Below, piece by piece: positions 1 through 9,145 of a stretch of DNA of 64,000 bases. Position numbers and translations under genes: made by a program. Origin of the DNA: Anaerococcus senegalensis JC48 (lineage in GTDB: Bacteria > Bacillota > Clostridia > Tissierellales > Peptoniphilaceae); the NCBI RefSeq assembly GCF_000321005.1, contig NZ_HE578907.1:37361-101360 (forward strand), in the 5' to 3' direction. A model generated the notes under the pieces. That model ran no database searches and was not told the origin of the DNA. It worked only from the letters and a program-made list of their open reading frames with translations. The first letter of the stretch is position 1. Each line of letters starts with the position of its first letter.

Positions 1-393
1 ATTAGAGCAATTAGATCTATGACTCACGATGAAGATTTTGGAAAAGAAGTTTGCTGTGTATTAGCTTTTAATGGAAAATTTGCAAAAGAAAATCCACTAA
101 TAGCTGATAAGGTTGCAACTGCAATTCAAGAAGCAAATAATTATATGCAAAATAATCCAAAAGAAGCTACTCAAAAATTATTTGATAATAATCTAGCTAG
201 TGGAGATTTTGATGCAGGACTTGAACTTGTAGAATCATATGATTATTCTGTAAAAAATGATCTTGCAGAAGATACTTTAAAATCTATTTTTACAGATTAT
301 AAAGAAATTGGATTAATAAAAGATCAAAGAAGTGTAGATCAATTAATGAAATCATATTGGTTACCTATGGGTAGTTTTTATGATGAAAAATAA
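1..393 (+). CDS. ABC transporter substrate-binding protein, C-terminal part (partial)
   Basis: The reading frame is open from base 1, so the gene begins upstream of the window; only about the last 130 residues are present. The C-terminal helices, with a Cys-Cys pair followed by an Asn-Gly-Lys-Phe segment and a run of helix-rich sequence, resemble NitT/TauT (SsuA-like) periplasmic-type binding proteins. In a Gram-positive this would be a lipoprotein that hands substrate to the permease. The permease follows 28 bases downstream and the ATPase after that, so the three form one importer operon. The substrate cannot be told; aliphatic sulfonates, nitrate-like anions or thiamine precursors are all possible. 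Confidence 0.75.
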   Translation: MRAIRSMTHDEDFGKEVCCVLAFNGKFAKENPLIADKVATAIQEANNYMQNNPKEATQKLFDNNLASGDFDAGLELVESYDYSVKNDLAEDTLKSIFTDYKEIGLIKDQRSVDQLMKSYWLPMGSFYDEK

Positions 394-421
394 AAAATAA
401 TTTATAGAAAAGGAAAGTATT

Positions 422-1387
422 ATGGACAATGAAAGGACTAATGGTGAAAAAAAATCTATATTTAGAAAAATTTTACCAATAATTTTTGCGATTTTTGCAA
501 TTTTGGAATATTTATATTTTCCAAATCACCAAAAAAATATGAAAGCAACTCCTGTTTATTTATATTTTTTGATATTTTTACTAGGTCTTTATTTGATATT
601 TTTTATAATATCATTTAAAAATGAAAAAATAGGCGAAAAACTAAGATATAAATCCCCCTTATATTCATTTGTATTTGCTATTTTAATAATTTATGACCTA
701 TTAACATTAAAATTTGCAGTTTTACCACTACCATATTTTGCATGGCTTGATATGATTATGAATTCTATGATTTCTGATAAGGGATTTTTGTTAGAATCAA
801 CTCTTGCAAGCTTAAAGTTATTATTTACAGGATATTTTATTGGAGCTATTCTTGGAATAATTACAGGAATTTTGGCTGGTTATTCTAAAAAAGTTGATTA
901 TTGGGTAGATCCATTTTTAAAATTATTAGGACCAATTCCAACAACAACTTGGATTCCAGTAGTTATGGTTTTAGCAACAAGTCTTTTTGGAGGAGCTGTT
1001 TTTATTATAGGACTTGGAGTTTGGTTTCAAACAACTCTTGCTACAATGACAGGAATTAAAAATGTAGATAAATCTTATTATGAGGCAGCAAAAACTTTGG
1101 GAGCAAGTGAAAATGAATTGGTAAGAAAAATTGCTATACCATCAGCAAGTCCTAATATTTTCCAAGGTTTAATTTCAGGTATGAGTTCAGCTTGTACATC
1201 ACTAATTGTTGCAGAAATGCTAGGGGTTGAATCAGGACTAGGTTGGTATATTACATGGAAATCTTCTTGGGCTGATTATTCTTCAATGTATGGGGCAATA
1301 ATAATTTTAGCTTTGACTTTTATTATAGTAAATATAATCTTAAAAAAGATTTCATCAAAAGCATTAAGATGGCAAAAGGAAGTGTAA
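422..1387 (+). CDS. ABC transporter permease, NitT/TauT (SsuC/TauC-like) family
   Basis: 321-residue integral membrane protein with about eight hydrophobic segments. The C-terminal half (roughly residues 125-310) is a standard BPD_transp_1 domain with the cytoplasmic EAA loop (EAAKTLGASENELVRKIAIP, about residues 220-239) that docks on the ATPase. Residues 15-110 add two or three membrane segments that ordinary SsuC permeases of about 250 residues lack. It lies between the binding protein and the ATPase (stop followed one base later by the next ATG), so it is the channel of that importer. A Shine-Dalgarno GGAAAG precedes the ATG. Confidence 0.88.
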   Translation: MDNERTNGEKKSIFRKILPIIFAIFAILEYLYFPNHQKNMKATPVYLYFLIFLLGLYLIFFIISFKNEKIGEKLRYKSPLYSFVFAILIIYDLLTLKFAVLPLPYFAWLDMIMNSMISDKGFLLESTLASLKLLFTGYFIGAILGIITGILAGYSKKVDYWVDPFLKLLGPIPTTTWIPVVMVLATSLFGGAVFIIGLGVWFQTTLATMTGIKNVDKSYYEAAKTLGASENELVRKIAIPSASPNIFQGLISGMSSACTSLIVAEMLGVESGLGWYITWKSSWADYSSMYGAIIILALTFIIVNIILKKISSKALRWQKEV

Positions 1388-1388
1388 A

Positions 1389-2135
1389 ATGAGCAAATTA
1401 GAATTAAAAAATGTTTCAAAAGTATTTGAAAAAAATGAAGAAGATGAAAAAACTCATGCCTTAAAAAATATAAATTTATCAATTGATAATAATGAATTTG
1501 TGTCAATAGTTGGGCCATCAGGTTGTGGAAAATCAACTATGCTAAGACTGATTTCGGGCTTAATTAGACCAAGCCAAGGAAAAATTTTATTAGATAATGA
1601 AGAAATTAAAAAACCTTCTTCAACAAAAGGAATGGTTTTTCAAAAGCCAACACTATTTCCATGGTTAACAGTTGGTGAGAATGTTGGATTTTCTGGATCA
1701 TTAAAAAACGAAGAAAAAATCGATGAAAAAGAAATTGACTTAATGCTTAAAAAAGTTGGTCTAAGTGAATTTAAAAATTCATTTCCAAAACAATTATCAG
1801 GTGGAATGGCCCAAAGAGTTTCTTTGATTAGAACAATGATTGCAAGGCCAGAAGTATTCTTGTTAGATGAGCCTTTGGGGAGTTTGGACGCTTTTACAAG
1901 AATGAATATGCAAGATGAAATTTTAAATTTATGGCAAGAAATTAAAAATTTAATGATAATGGTAACTCACGACGTAGAAGAAGCTGTATATATGTCATCA
2001 AAAGTTATAATCATGGAACCAAGACCTGGAAGAGTAAAAGAAATTGTCGATATCGATTTAGATTATCCTAGAGATAGGACAAGCGATAAATTTATAAATT
2101 ACAGAAATAAAATTTTAAAAACTTTAAATTATTAA
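1389..2135 (+). CDS. ABC transporter ATP-binding protein, NitT/TauT (SsuB/TauB-like) family
   Basis: 248-residue ATPase that powers the preceding permease. Visible motifs are Walker A GPSGCGKST (about residue 42), a Q-loop FQKPTLFPWLTV, signature LSGGMAQR (about 137), Walker B VFLLDEPLGSLD and the switch His in MVTHDVEEA. The FPWLTV Q-loop and the C-terminal EPRPGRV segment are typical of the nitrate/sulfonate/taurine branch. It starts one base after the permease stop and ends just before a strong terminator, so it closes the operon. Confidence 0.92.
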   Translation: MSKLELKNVSKVFEKNEEDEKTHALKNINLSIDNNEFVSIVGPSGCGKSTMLRLISGLIRPSQGKILLDNEEIKKPSSTKGMVFQKPTLFPWLTVGENVGFSGSLKNEEKIDEKEIDLMLKKVGLSEFKNSFPKQLSGGMAQRVSLIRTMIARPEVFLLDEPLGSLDAFTRMNMQDEILNLWQEIKNLMIMVTHDVEEAVYMSSKVIIMEPRPGRVKEIVDIDLDYPRDRTSDKFINYRNKILKTLNY

Positions 2136-2139
2136 ACAT

Positions 2140-2176
2140 AAGCTAACCTAAATATATTTAGGTTAGCTTTTTTTTC
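2140..2176 (+). terminator. Intrinsic terminator of the ABC importer operon
   Basis: Near-perfect hairpin, stem AGCTAACCTAAAT pairing with ATTTAGGTTAGCT around a tiny AT loop, followed by eight T. It lies 5 bases after the ATPase stop codon. Confidence 0.9.
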
Positions 2177-2225
2177 TAAAAATTGTATAATCTATGTGAT
2201 AATCTTTCTAAAAGAAAGGATTTTT

Positions 2226-3116
2226 ATGAATGAATATTTAAATAAAAATAAAAAAATTGCTGCAATAATTTTTGGACTAATAAATGTTTCTTTAGCCTAT
2301 TTATCATCTTATTATTTGATATTTGCATTTTTTATTCCAATTTTTACGGCTATAAAATTGTGGAAACTAGATGATAAAAATAAAATTATATTTTTATTTA
2401 CATCAGGTTTATTTTCTTCCATAATGAATATTGAACTTACAATTTATATATTATTTCCAATGATTATTTATGGAAATTTTTTATATTACTTGATAAAAAG
2501 AAATAAAACAGATAAATTTAGTTTAAAAGTATTAACTATAATTATGTCAGTTTTATCTTTAGCAATAATTGGGTATCTTTACCATAAGTATGATATTAAG
2601 ATTGTTGAACTTACAAAAGAATTTGAAAAAATAATTTCTAAGCAAAATATTAAAATTGAAAATAAAATGATAGAAAATAGTATAAAAACTATTCCATCAT
2701 TTGTAATTATTTTTTCACTAATTTATAGTTTAATATCTTTGAAGTTAGTTAGAAACTATTTGAATTTTAAATATAAAAATATTAGAGATTTGAAAAAGAT
2801 AAATTCATTTAGAATAGTTCCAAAAGATTTAATCATTATATTTATATCTTTAATTGTAGCTATAATTATTTGTAAATTATTAAAACTTTCAAATGAATTT
2901 ATTATTTTAAATGCAATAGTTACACTTAAATCATTATTTGTCTTAAATGGAACATTTTTATTAGATTATTATATATCATTTAAAAAAAGTAAAGTCTCAA
3001 AAGTTATAAATTGGTTTTTCATATTTTTACTATTTACTTATATATCTGAGGCTATCGCCTTAGTTGGAATATTAGATATATTTATAAACTTAAGAAAAAA
3101 AGTGAGGGTAGCATGA
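2226..3116 (+). CDS. YybS-like (DUF2232) multi-spanning membrane protein
   Basis: About 296 residues with eight or so hydrophobic segments and almost no polar domain. In-frame codons extend upstream to 2196, but the ATG at 2226 is the likely start because AGAAAGGA sits 6-12 bases before it and the upstream codons overlap the promoter-like TATAAT at 2186. The position directly before gdpP, rplI and dnaB matches yybS of Bacillus subtilis, which is the main reason for the call; sequence conservation in this family is weak. Function is unknown. Its stop overlaps the gdpP start by 4 bases, which suggests translational coupling. Confidence 0.72.
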   Translation: MNEYLNKNKKIAAIIFGLINVSLAYLSSYYLIFAFFIPIFTAIKLWKLDDKNKIIFLFTSGLFSSIMNIELTIYILFPMIIYGNFLYYLIKRNKTDKFSLKVLTIIMSVLSLAIIGYLYHKYDIKIVELTKEFEKIISKQNIKIENKMIENSIKTIPSFVIIFSLIYSLISLKLVRNYLNFKYKNIRDLKKINSFRIVPKDLIIIFISLIVAIIICKLLKLSNEFIILNAIVTLKSLFVLNGTFLLDYYISFKKSKVSKVINWFFIFLLFTYISEAIALVGILDIFINLRKKVRVA

Positions 3117-5119
3117 AAGAAAAATTAAAATATTTTACAAAAGAAAATTATTTGTTTATTCTGGCCCTACCTCTTGTTATATCTATAATTTTGTTTTTTT
3201 ATGAAAAAATATTTGCAACTATAGGAATTATTCTTGTCGTTGTATTATATTTTTATATTAGAAAAATTGATGAGCACAATGAGGATTTCTTCCAATCTTA
3301 TATTGATGAAATGGATTATTCATTTGATGAAATCACTAAAAATATTGTTTTTCAAATTCCATTTCCCATAGTTATTTTGGAAGAGGGCAAGATAATAAAA
3401 TGGCATAATTCAAATTTTAAAGAATTATTTGAAGCAAAGAATTTAATTGGAAAAAGCATAAATAGTTTTGTAAGTGATTTTAATGAAATAGATTTTTCAA
3501 AAGAATCAGATAAGGCAATAACAGTAAATATTTATGATAAAACTTTCGAATTTTATTATTCAACAATAAAAAGAGAAAAATATGGTAAAGAATTAACATT
3601 TGTTTATGGAATAGATAATACAAGTGATGAAAATATTAAAAAAATATTTAAAGAGCGTAGACTTGTAGTTCTTTCTATGTATATTGATAATTATGATGAT
3701 TTAAGGCAATCAACAAAAGCAAGTGATAGGTCATCACTTACAGGTGAAATTGATAGAATTATAATGAATTATTTTGAAAAATATGGTGCCATGGTTAGAA
3801 AATACGAAAATGATAGATACATGGTTATGATTCATTATGATGATTATGTAAAAATTTATGAAAGTAAATTTAAAATTTTGGATTTAGTAAGAGAAGTTAA
3901 AAAAGGAAATTCTATAGAACCAACTTTGTCAGTTGGTGTAGGACTTTCTGGATCAAAACCAATAGATATTTATGAAGAATCTAGAGTTTCAATCGATATA
4001 GCCTTATCTCGTGGAGGAGACCAGGTTGTAATAAAAGAAGGAGATAATTACGAATATTATGGAGGAAAATCAAAAGCTACAGAAAAAATTTCCAAAGTAA
4101 GAAGTCGTGTAATTTCTCAAGCCTTAAAAAGAATGGTAGAAAATTCTTCAAAAGTTTTTGTAATGGGACATAATAATCCAGATATGGATTCATTTGGTTC
4201 GGCTCTTGGAATTTACGAGGGAATAAAAAGTATTGGAAAAGATTGTTATTTCATTTTAAATGGCGTAAACAAACCTATCGAAAATATTTACAATAGAACT
4301 ATAGAAGATCTAGAAGGATTTAGAGAAAATATTGTAACAGAAATTAGAGCTTTAGAATTAATGGACCAAGGATCTTTGGTAATTGTTACAGATAACCACA
4401 GAAAAAATTCTACTGAAGCTCCATCAATTTTAGACAAAACTGATCAAATTGTAATAATTGACCATCATAGAAGAGGAAATGATTATATTAGAAATGCAAC
4501 AATTTCTTATATAGAACCTTATGCATCAAGTGCAAGCGAACTTGTTACAGAAATTTTAAATTATTTTGATGAATCTTTTAAAGCAAGAGTACCAGTTGCA
4601 GAAGCTCTACTTGCAGGACTTACTGTTGACACGAAAAATTTTGTTTATCAAACTGGAGTTAGAACATTTGAAGCTGCATCAATTTTAAAAAGATGGGGAG
4701 CAGATTCCATTATTATAAAAAGAATGTTTAAAGATGATTTTCAAATAGTAAAATATAAATCAGAAGTGATAGCAGATTCAACTGTTGTTAATGATTTTAT
4801 AGCTATAGGTCATTTTAATAGAGAAATGGACGGATCAACATTAATTGCAAGTCAAGCAGCAGATGATTTATTAAATATAAAAGGTGTTAGAGCAAGTTTT
4901 GTTTTAACAAAATCAAACGACAGAATTCACATATCAGGAAGAAGCTTGGGAGATATCTCTGTACAATTAATTCTTGAAAGAATTGGTGGAGGAGGACATT
5001 TGACCTCAGCTGCAACCCAACTTGATATGAGTATAGATGAAGCAGAAGTAATGCTTAAAAAAGCAATAAAAGAATACCTTGAGGAGGAAGTTGAAGATTA
5101 TGAAGATAATACTAACTGA
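3113..5119 (+). CDS. gdpP: Cyclic-di-AMP phosphodiesterase GdpP
   Basis: 668 residues, the usual size. Two N-terminal membrane helices (about 12-50) lead into a PAS-like region (60-150), a degenerate GGDEF domain (about 170-300, where the signature is replaced by a YENDR stretch), a DHH domain (about 335-490) and a DHHA1 domain (about 585-650). Catalytic metal ligands are visible in GHNNPDMDSFGS and in VIIDHHRRGND; the DHHA1 glycine-rich GRSLGDISVQ and GGGGHLTSAA motifs are intact. Family knowledge: hydrolyses c-di-AMP to pApA at the membrane and so controls osmolyte balance and wall homeostasis. Co-transcribed with the YybS-like gene and rplI. Confidence 0.93.
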   Translation: MKEKLKYFTKENYLFILALPLVISIILFFYEKIFATIGIILVVVLYFYIRKIDEHNEDFFQSYIDEMDYSFDEITKNIVFQIPFPIVILEEGKIIKWHNSNFKELFEAKNLIGKSINSFVSDFNEIDFSKESDKAITVNIYDKTFEFYYSTIKREKYGKELTFVYGIDNTSDENIKKIFKERRLVVLSMYIDNYDDLRQSTKASDRSSLTGEIDRIIMNYFEKYGAMVRKYENDRYMVMIHYDDYVKIYESKFKILDLVREVKKGNSIEPTLSVGVGLSGSKPIDIYEESRVSIDIALSRGGDQVVIKEGDNYEYYGGKSKATEKISKVRSRVISQALKRMVENSSKVFVMGHNNPDMDSFGSALGIYEGIKSIGKDCYFILNGVNKPIENIYNRTIEDLEGFRENIVTEIRALELMDQGSLVIVTDNHRKNSTEAPSILDKTDQIVIIDHHRRGNDYIRNATISYIEPYASSASELVTEILNYFDESFKARVPVAEALLAGLTVDTKNFVYQTGVRTFEAASILKRWGADSIIIKRMFKDDFQIVKYKSEVIADSTVVNDFIAIGHFNREMDGSTLIASQAADDLLNIKGVRASFVLTKSNDRIHISGRSLGDISVQLILERIGGGGHLTSAATQLDMSIDEAEVMLKKAIKEYLEEEVEDYEDNTN

Positions 5120-5540
5120 TGATGTTAAAAAAATTGGAAAGAAAGGCGAAGTAGTAAATGTAAAACAAGGTTATTTTAGAAATTATATATTACCAAATAA
5201 TCTTGGAGTAGAGGCAAATAAAGAAAATTTAAAAAAACTTGATGAACATTTAAAACAACTTAAAGAAGAAGAAGATAAAAATATAAAAGAAGCTAAAGAA
5301 AATAAAGAAAAAATTGAAAAAACTGACATAACAATAAAAGTTAAAGCAGGAGAAAATGGTAAATTATTTGGCTCAATTACAAATATGGATATCAAAAAAG
5401 CACTTGATAAAAAGAATATTGAAGTTGATAAGAAAAAAATCGAAAAAGCGGATATTGATTCTCTAGGAAAATATGAAGTAACAATAAAACTTTACCAACA
5501 AATTTCTGCAAAATTAAAAGTGAATGTTGAGGCAGAATAA
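5100..5540 (+). CDS. rplI: 50S ribosomal protein L9
   Basis: 146 residues starting MKIILTDDVKKIGKKGEVV, the conserved L9 N-terminus with its Gly-rich RNA-binding loop; the middle (about residues 45-75) is a charged connecting helix and the rest is the C-terminal rRNA-binding domain. The frame opens at 5079, but the ATG at 5100 is preferred because GAGGAGG (5081-5087) is correctly spaced and it gives the canonical start. The gene overlaps the end of gdpP by 20 bases and its stop overlaps the dnaB start by one base, so the four genes form one transcript. Confidence 0.95.
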   Translation: MKIILTDDVKKIGKKGEVVNVKQGYFRNYILPNNLGVEANKENLKKLDEHLKQLKEEEDKNIKEAKENKEKIEKTDITIKVKAGENGKLFGSITNMDIKKALDKKNIEVDKKKIEKADIDSLGKYEVTIKLYQQISAKLKVNVEAE

Positions 5541-6865
5541 TGGAAGAAACTCTTAGGCAAATGCCTAGTGATATTTCTTCAGAAATGGCCATAATTGGTT
5601 GTATACTTAAAAAAAGTGAAAGCATAGACCAGGCTATACAATTAGTAAAGCCATATGAGTTTTATGATTCAAGATGTCAAAGAATTTATAAGACTTTAGT
5701 AAATATGTATCAAAAAGATATAAAAATAGATGAAGTAAGTCTTATATCAAAATTAAAATCAGAAAATATCTTGAAAGAAGTTGGAGGAGAGGAGTTTATA
5801 GTAGAAATAACACTCTCCTCGTTTTATACTCCAAATATGGATCAGTACTGTGAAAATGTCAAAGAAAAAGCTTTATTAAGAGCCTTAATCACAGCATGTG
5901 ATGATATAGTAGGAAAATCTTACGAGCAAAAAAAGGATGCTAAAGAAGTTATAGAAATGGCAGAATCAAGAATTTTTGAAATAAGTCAAAAAAATCTTGA
6001 TAATGGTCTGGTAAGAGTTTCTGAAACAATGGATGAAACCATAAAACAATTAGAACTTTTAAGTTTAAATGATGGAAAAATTACTGGAGTTACTACAGGA
6101 ATTTCAAGTGTTGATGATAAATTATCAGGACTACAAAGCTCTCAATTAATTTTACTCGCAGCAAGACCTGCTATGGGAAAAACTGCTCTTGGTCTTACTA
6201 TGGCATGGAATGCAGCTAATGCTGGAAAATCTGTTGCATTTTTTTCCCTAGAAATGTCAACTTATCAATTGAATCAAAGATTAATTTCTATGGTTTCAAT
6301 GATTGATCTTGAAAAAATAATTACAGGAAATTTGGAAGCTGATGAATGGATTGAAATTATAAATGCAATCACAAAAATTAAAGAAAAAGAAATTTATGTA
6401 GATGAAACTGCAGGAATAACTTTGTCAGAGCTTAGAAGTAAGTGTAAAAGATTAAAGGCTGAAGAAGGTCTTGATTTAATTGTTATTGATTATTTGCAAC
6501 TTATGACTGGAGAGGGAAGATTTGATAATAGGCAACAAGAAATTGCTCAAATTTCTAGAGGATTAAAATCTTTATCAAAAGAAATAAACTGTCCAGTTTT
6601 ATCTCTTGCCCAATTATCTCGTGAGGCTGACAAAAGATCAGATCACAAACCAATTTTATCAGACCTTCGTGAATCTGGAGCAATCGAACAAGATGCAGAT
6701 GTGGTTATGCTTTTATATAGAGAAGATTATTATGATGAAGATGATAATCCAAATGTAGCTAAGGTAATTTTGGCAAAACATAGAAATGGTCCTACAGGTC
6801 TTATGGAATTATTTTTCCATAAACAATGCACCACTTTTAGGGAGCTAAGTCACGAAGAAGAATAA
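5540..6865 (+). CDS. dnaB: Replicative DNA helicase DnaB
   Basis: 441 residues, full length for the bacterial replicative helicase (DnaC in B. subtilis naming). The N-terminal primase-interacting domain covers about residues 1-110; the RecA-like domain carries Walker A AARPAMGKTALGL (about 207-219), a Walker B region ending LIVIDYLQLM, and the DLRESGAIEQDAD motif. The hexameric ring unwinds DNA ahead of the replication fork and needs a loader; a DnaD-like protein and a DnaI-like loader lie 0.6-1.3 kb downstream in the same transcription unit. No intein is present. Confidence 0.96.
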   Translation: MEETLRQMPSDISSEMAIIGCILKKSESIDQAIQLVKPYEFYDSRCQRIYKTLVNMYQKDIKIDEVSLISKLKSENILKEVGGEEFIVEITLSSFYTPNMDQYCENVKEKALLRALITACDDIVGKSYEQKKDAKEVIEMAESRIFEISQKNLDNGLVRVSETMDETIKQLELLSLNDGKITGVTTGISSVDDKLSGLQSSQLILLAARPAMGKTALGLTMAWNAANAGKSVAFFSLEMSTYQLNQRLISMVSMIDLEKIITGNLEADEWIEIINAITKIKEKEIYVDETAGITLSELRSKCKRLKAEEGLDLIVIDYLQLMTGEGRFDNRQQEIAQISRGLKSLSKEINCPVLSLAQLSREADKRSDHKPILSDLRESGAIEQDADVVMLLYREDYYDEDDNPNVAKVILAKHRNGPTGLMELFFHKQCTTFRELSHEEE

Positions 6866-6866
6866 A

Positions 6867-7430
6867 ATGAAAATTATTGGAAAAGATGATCAAATATATT
6901 TAAAAAAAATAGACTTAGACGATGCTTATGATTTGAGAAAATGGGATATGCATGAAGATGAAAGGCTCAAAGGCTATAATTATGGAAATTTTTCTCAAAT
7001 TGATTGCGAAGTTTGGTTTATGAATGTAAATATCTATAGAAAAAGATACTTTGCAGTTAAAAAAATCGACGATGATTCTTTTATTGCTTTTATTGGTCTA
7101 AAAAATTATAATCCTATTTTAAGAAAGAGTGAATTGGGTATAGTTTTTGATCCCAAATATACTTCAAAAGGATATGGATATAAGGCCATGAAAATTTTAC
7201 TAGATTATTATTTTAATGATTTGAAATTTTATGAGCTATATCTTGATGTAAATGATTTTAATAAGAGAGCTTTTAATCTGTATGATAAATTAGGATTTAA
7301 AGCTATAGGAAAAACTATAGAAGTTTTTGAAAATCAAGAAATATGTCCAGATGGTGAAAATTTTATACTTAGAAATGGCAAGGTTTATAGCGTAATAACA
7401 AAGATGAGAATAAGAAAAGATGGAAGGTAA
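6867..7430 (+). CDS. GNAT family N-acetyltransferase
   Basis: 187 residues with the GNAT fold of RimJ/RimL-like enzymes: the acetyl-CoA pyrophosphate loop appears as SKGYGYKAM (about residues 105-113) after a beta-strand ending IVFDP, and the C-terminal NKRAFNLYDKLGF motif (about 130-142) is typical. The substrate is unknown. It starts one base after dnaB stops and overlaps the DnaD-like gene by 11 bases, so it is translated as part of the replication operon, although nothing in its sequence links it to replication. Confidence 0.85.
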   Translation: MKIIGKDDQIYLKKIDLDDAYDLRKWDMHEDERLKGYNYGNFSQIDCEVWFMNVNIYRKRYFAVKKIDDDSFIAFIGLKNYNPILRKSELGIVFDPKYTSKGYGYKAMKILLDYYFNDLKFYELYLDVNDFNKRAFNLYDKLGFKAIGKTIEVFENQEICPDGENFILRNGKVYSVITKMRIRKDGR

Positions 7431-8178
7431 TAATTTGAAATTTAAAATTCAAAATTTAAGTCTTGATATGGGAGAAACATCATTTGAAAATATGTTTTTA
7501 AATACATATGTACCCATGGCAGACGGTGATAGCCTAAAAGTTTTTTTGCTTATATATAAGGACTTAAAATCTTTAGGACAAGTTGATTTAGAAAAAATAA
7601 AAAAACAGCTTGCCTTTGATGATCAAAAAATGGAGGAAATTATTTCGTATTGGACAAATATGGGAGTATTTAGAAAAAAAGATATTGGAAATGGCGAAGT
7701 TTATCTAGAAATAATTTCCCTAAGACAGGCTTATTTTGGAAATTCTAGTAATAATAAGTCTGAATCTATGCTAGATATTTCTAAAAGAAAGTCTGTTATG
7801 TTTGACCAAGTTGAAAGAATCATTCAAAGACAACTTACCCCTCAAGATATTAGAAGGATTCATGAAACTTTGGATGAATATAAGCAAGATCCAGAACTTG
7901 TTACAGAAGCCTTTAGGCAGGCTAAAGAAGTAAATAATGTTGATGTAAAATATGTAATGGGATTTTTGAAAACTTGGAGAGACCAAAGTGTTTTTTCTTT
8001 AAATGATTTAAAAATTAAAGAAGAAAGAGCAAAATTATCGAGGGAAAAATCTCCCAGAAAATATAAAAGCGCAAAAAAAGTTTATAGGTCAAAAAATAAA
8101 GATTTTGATGCAAAAGCTTTCGCCCAAAAAGCTAGAGAGGAAAGATTTAGAAGAATTCTTGAAGGAGAGGATAAATAA
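7420..8178 (+). CDS. DnaD-like replication initiation protein
   Basis: 252 residues. The N-terminal part (about 15-100) looks like a winged-helix domain; residues about 130-195, containing a run from RQLTPQDIRRIHETLDEY to VKYVMGFLKTW, match the DnaD/DnaB_2 C-terminal domain used in helicase loading. The C-terminal 50 residues are Lys/Arg-rich and probably disordered. ATG at 7420 gives this start; a TTG at 7435 behind GGAAGG is an alternative that would shorten the protein by 5 residues. It lies directly upstream of the DnaI-like loader, the arrangement seen in many Clostridia. Confidence 0.8.
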   Translation: MEGNNLKFKIQNLSLDMGETSFENMFLNTYVPMADGDSLKVFLLIYKDLKSLGQVDLEKIKKQLAFDDQKMEEIISYWTNMGVFRKKDIGNGEVYLEIISLRQAYFGNSSNNKSESMLDISKRKSVMFDQVERIIQRQLTPQDIRRIHETLDEYKQDPELVTEAFRQAKEVNNVDVKYVMGFLKTWRDQSVFSLNDLKIKEERAKLSREKSPRKYKSAKKVYRSKNKDFDAKAFAQKAREERFRRILEGEDK

Positions 8179-9136
8179 TGAGTCCCAATGACAATATTTC
8201 AAGAATAATTGAAAAAAGAAGAATAAAAAATAAAGAAGATCAGGAAAAAAGAAAAATAGAAATATATGAAAAATTTCCAAGGATGAAGGTGATTGATAAT
8301 ACAATATCATCTTTGGGTAGAAGGGCTGCAATTGATGCCCAAAGTGGTAAAAATGTAGATGATTATAAAAAAAATTAAAAGAGCTTGATAGGGAAAAAGA
8401 AGAAATTCTAGTAAAAAATTCCTACCCAAAAGATTATCTTAAAATCCATTATCACTGTGATATTTGTAAGGATACTGGTTTTGTAAATACTGAAACTTGT
8501 AGGTGCAGGAAAAAATTAATCATTGAAAGAAAATATTCTCAATCAAATATAAGTAGTCTTTTAAAAAGGGAAAATTTTAGGACCTTTAATACAAATTTGT
8601 ATTCAAAAAATCTTTATAAGGACTATCCTTTAAGTCCCTATGAAAATATAATTAGAGTTGGAAAAGATGCTAAAAATTATGTAAATAATTTTGGAAAAGT
8701 TTACAAAAATCTATATATTTTCGGGGAAGTTGGCAGAGGAAAAACTTTTTTAATAAACTCTATTGCAAAAGAAATTTTGGATAGAAATTATTCAGTTATT
8801 TACCTTACTGCAACAAAATTATTTTCTTTTATGAATGATTATTTGTATGCTTTTTCTGAAAAAAAACAAGAATTGCAAGAATCCTATGATTTAATTTTTG
8901 ACTCAGATCTTTTAATAATTGATGATTTGGGAAGCGAAAATGATAGAAATTCTAACGAAGCAAATCTTTTTGAAATTGTAAATGATAGGATAATAAATAA
9001 AAAACCTATAATTTTTTCATCGAATTATGATGTTAATGATCTTATGGATGTTTATGGTCCAAGAATTTTTTCAAGAATTATTGGATCTAGTCAGGTAATG
9101 GAAATTTTTGGAGAAGATTTAAGACTTTTATTTTAG
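8178..9136 (+). CDS. DnaI/DnaC-like helicase loader (AAA+ ATPase), interrupted by a -1 frameshift
   Basis: Frame 1 runs 8178-8378 (66 residues) and stops just after a run of eight A (8367-8374); the rest of the protein continues without a stop in the -1 frame from about 8372 to 9136. Joined, the product has about 319 residues, normal for Clostridial DnaI-like loaders: a coiled N-terminus, a zinc-ribbon-like cluster (CDICKDTGF then CRC, coded at about 8458-8510), Walker A GEVGRGKTF and Walker B LIIDDLGSE. Apart from the shift nothing is degraded, so this is either a homopolymer sequencing error, slippage-dependent expression or a recent mutation. It presumably loads the DnaB encoded upstream. 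Confidence 0.8.
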
Positions 9137-9145
9137 GAGTTAATT

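Noticed and set aside
12..390. ATG at 19 as the true start of the first gene
   Set aside because: The frame is open to base 1 and the product lacks the N-terminal half of a binding protein, so the gene is simply cut by the window edge.
8178..9136. Calling the helicase loader a pseudogene
   Set aside because: Only a single shift at an A8 run is seen and all functional motifs are intact; a homopolymer error or slippage is more likely than decay.
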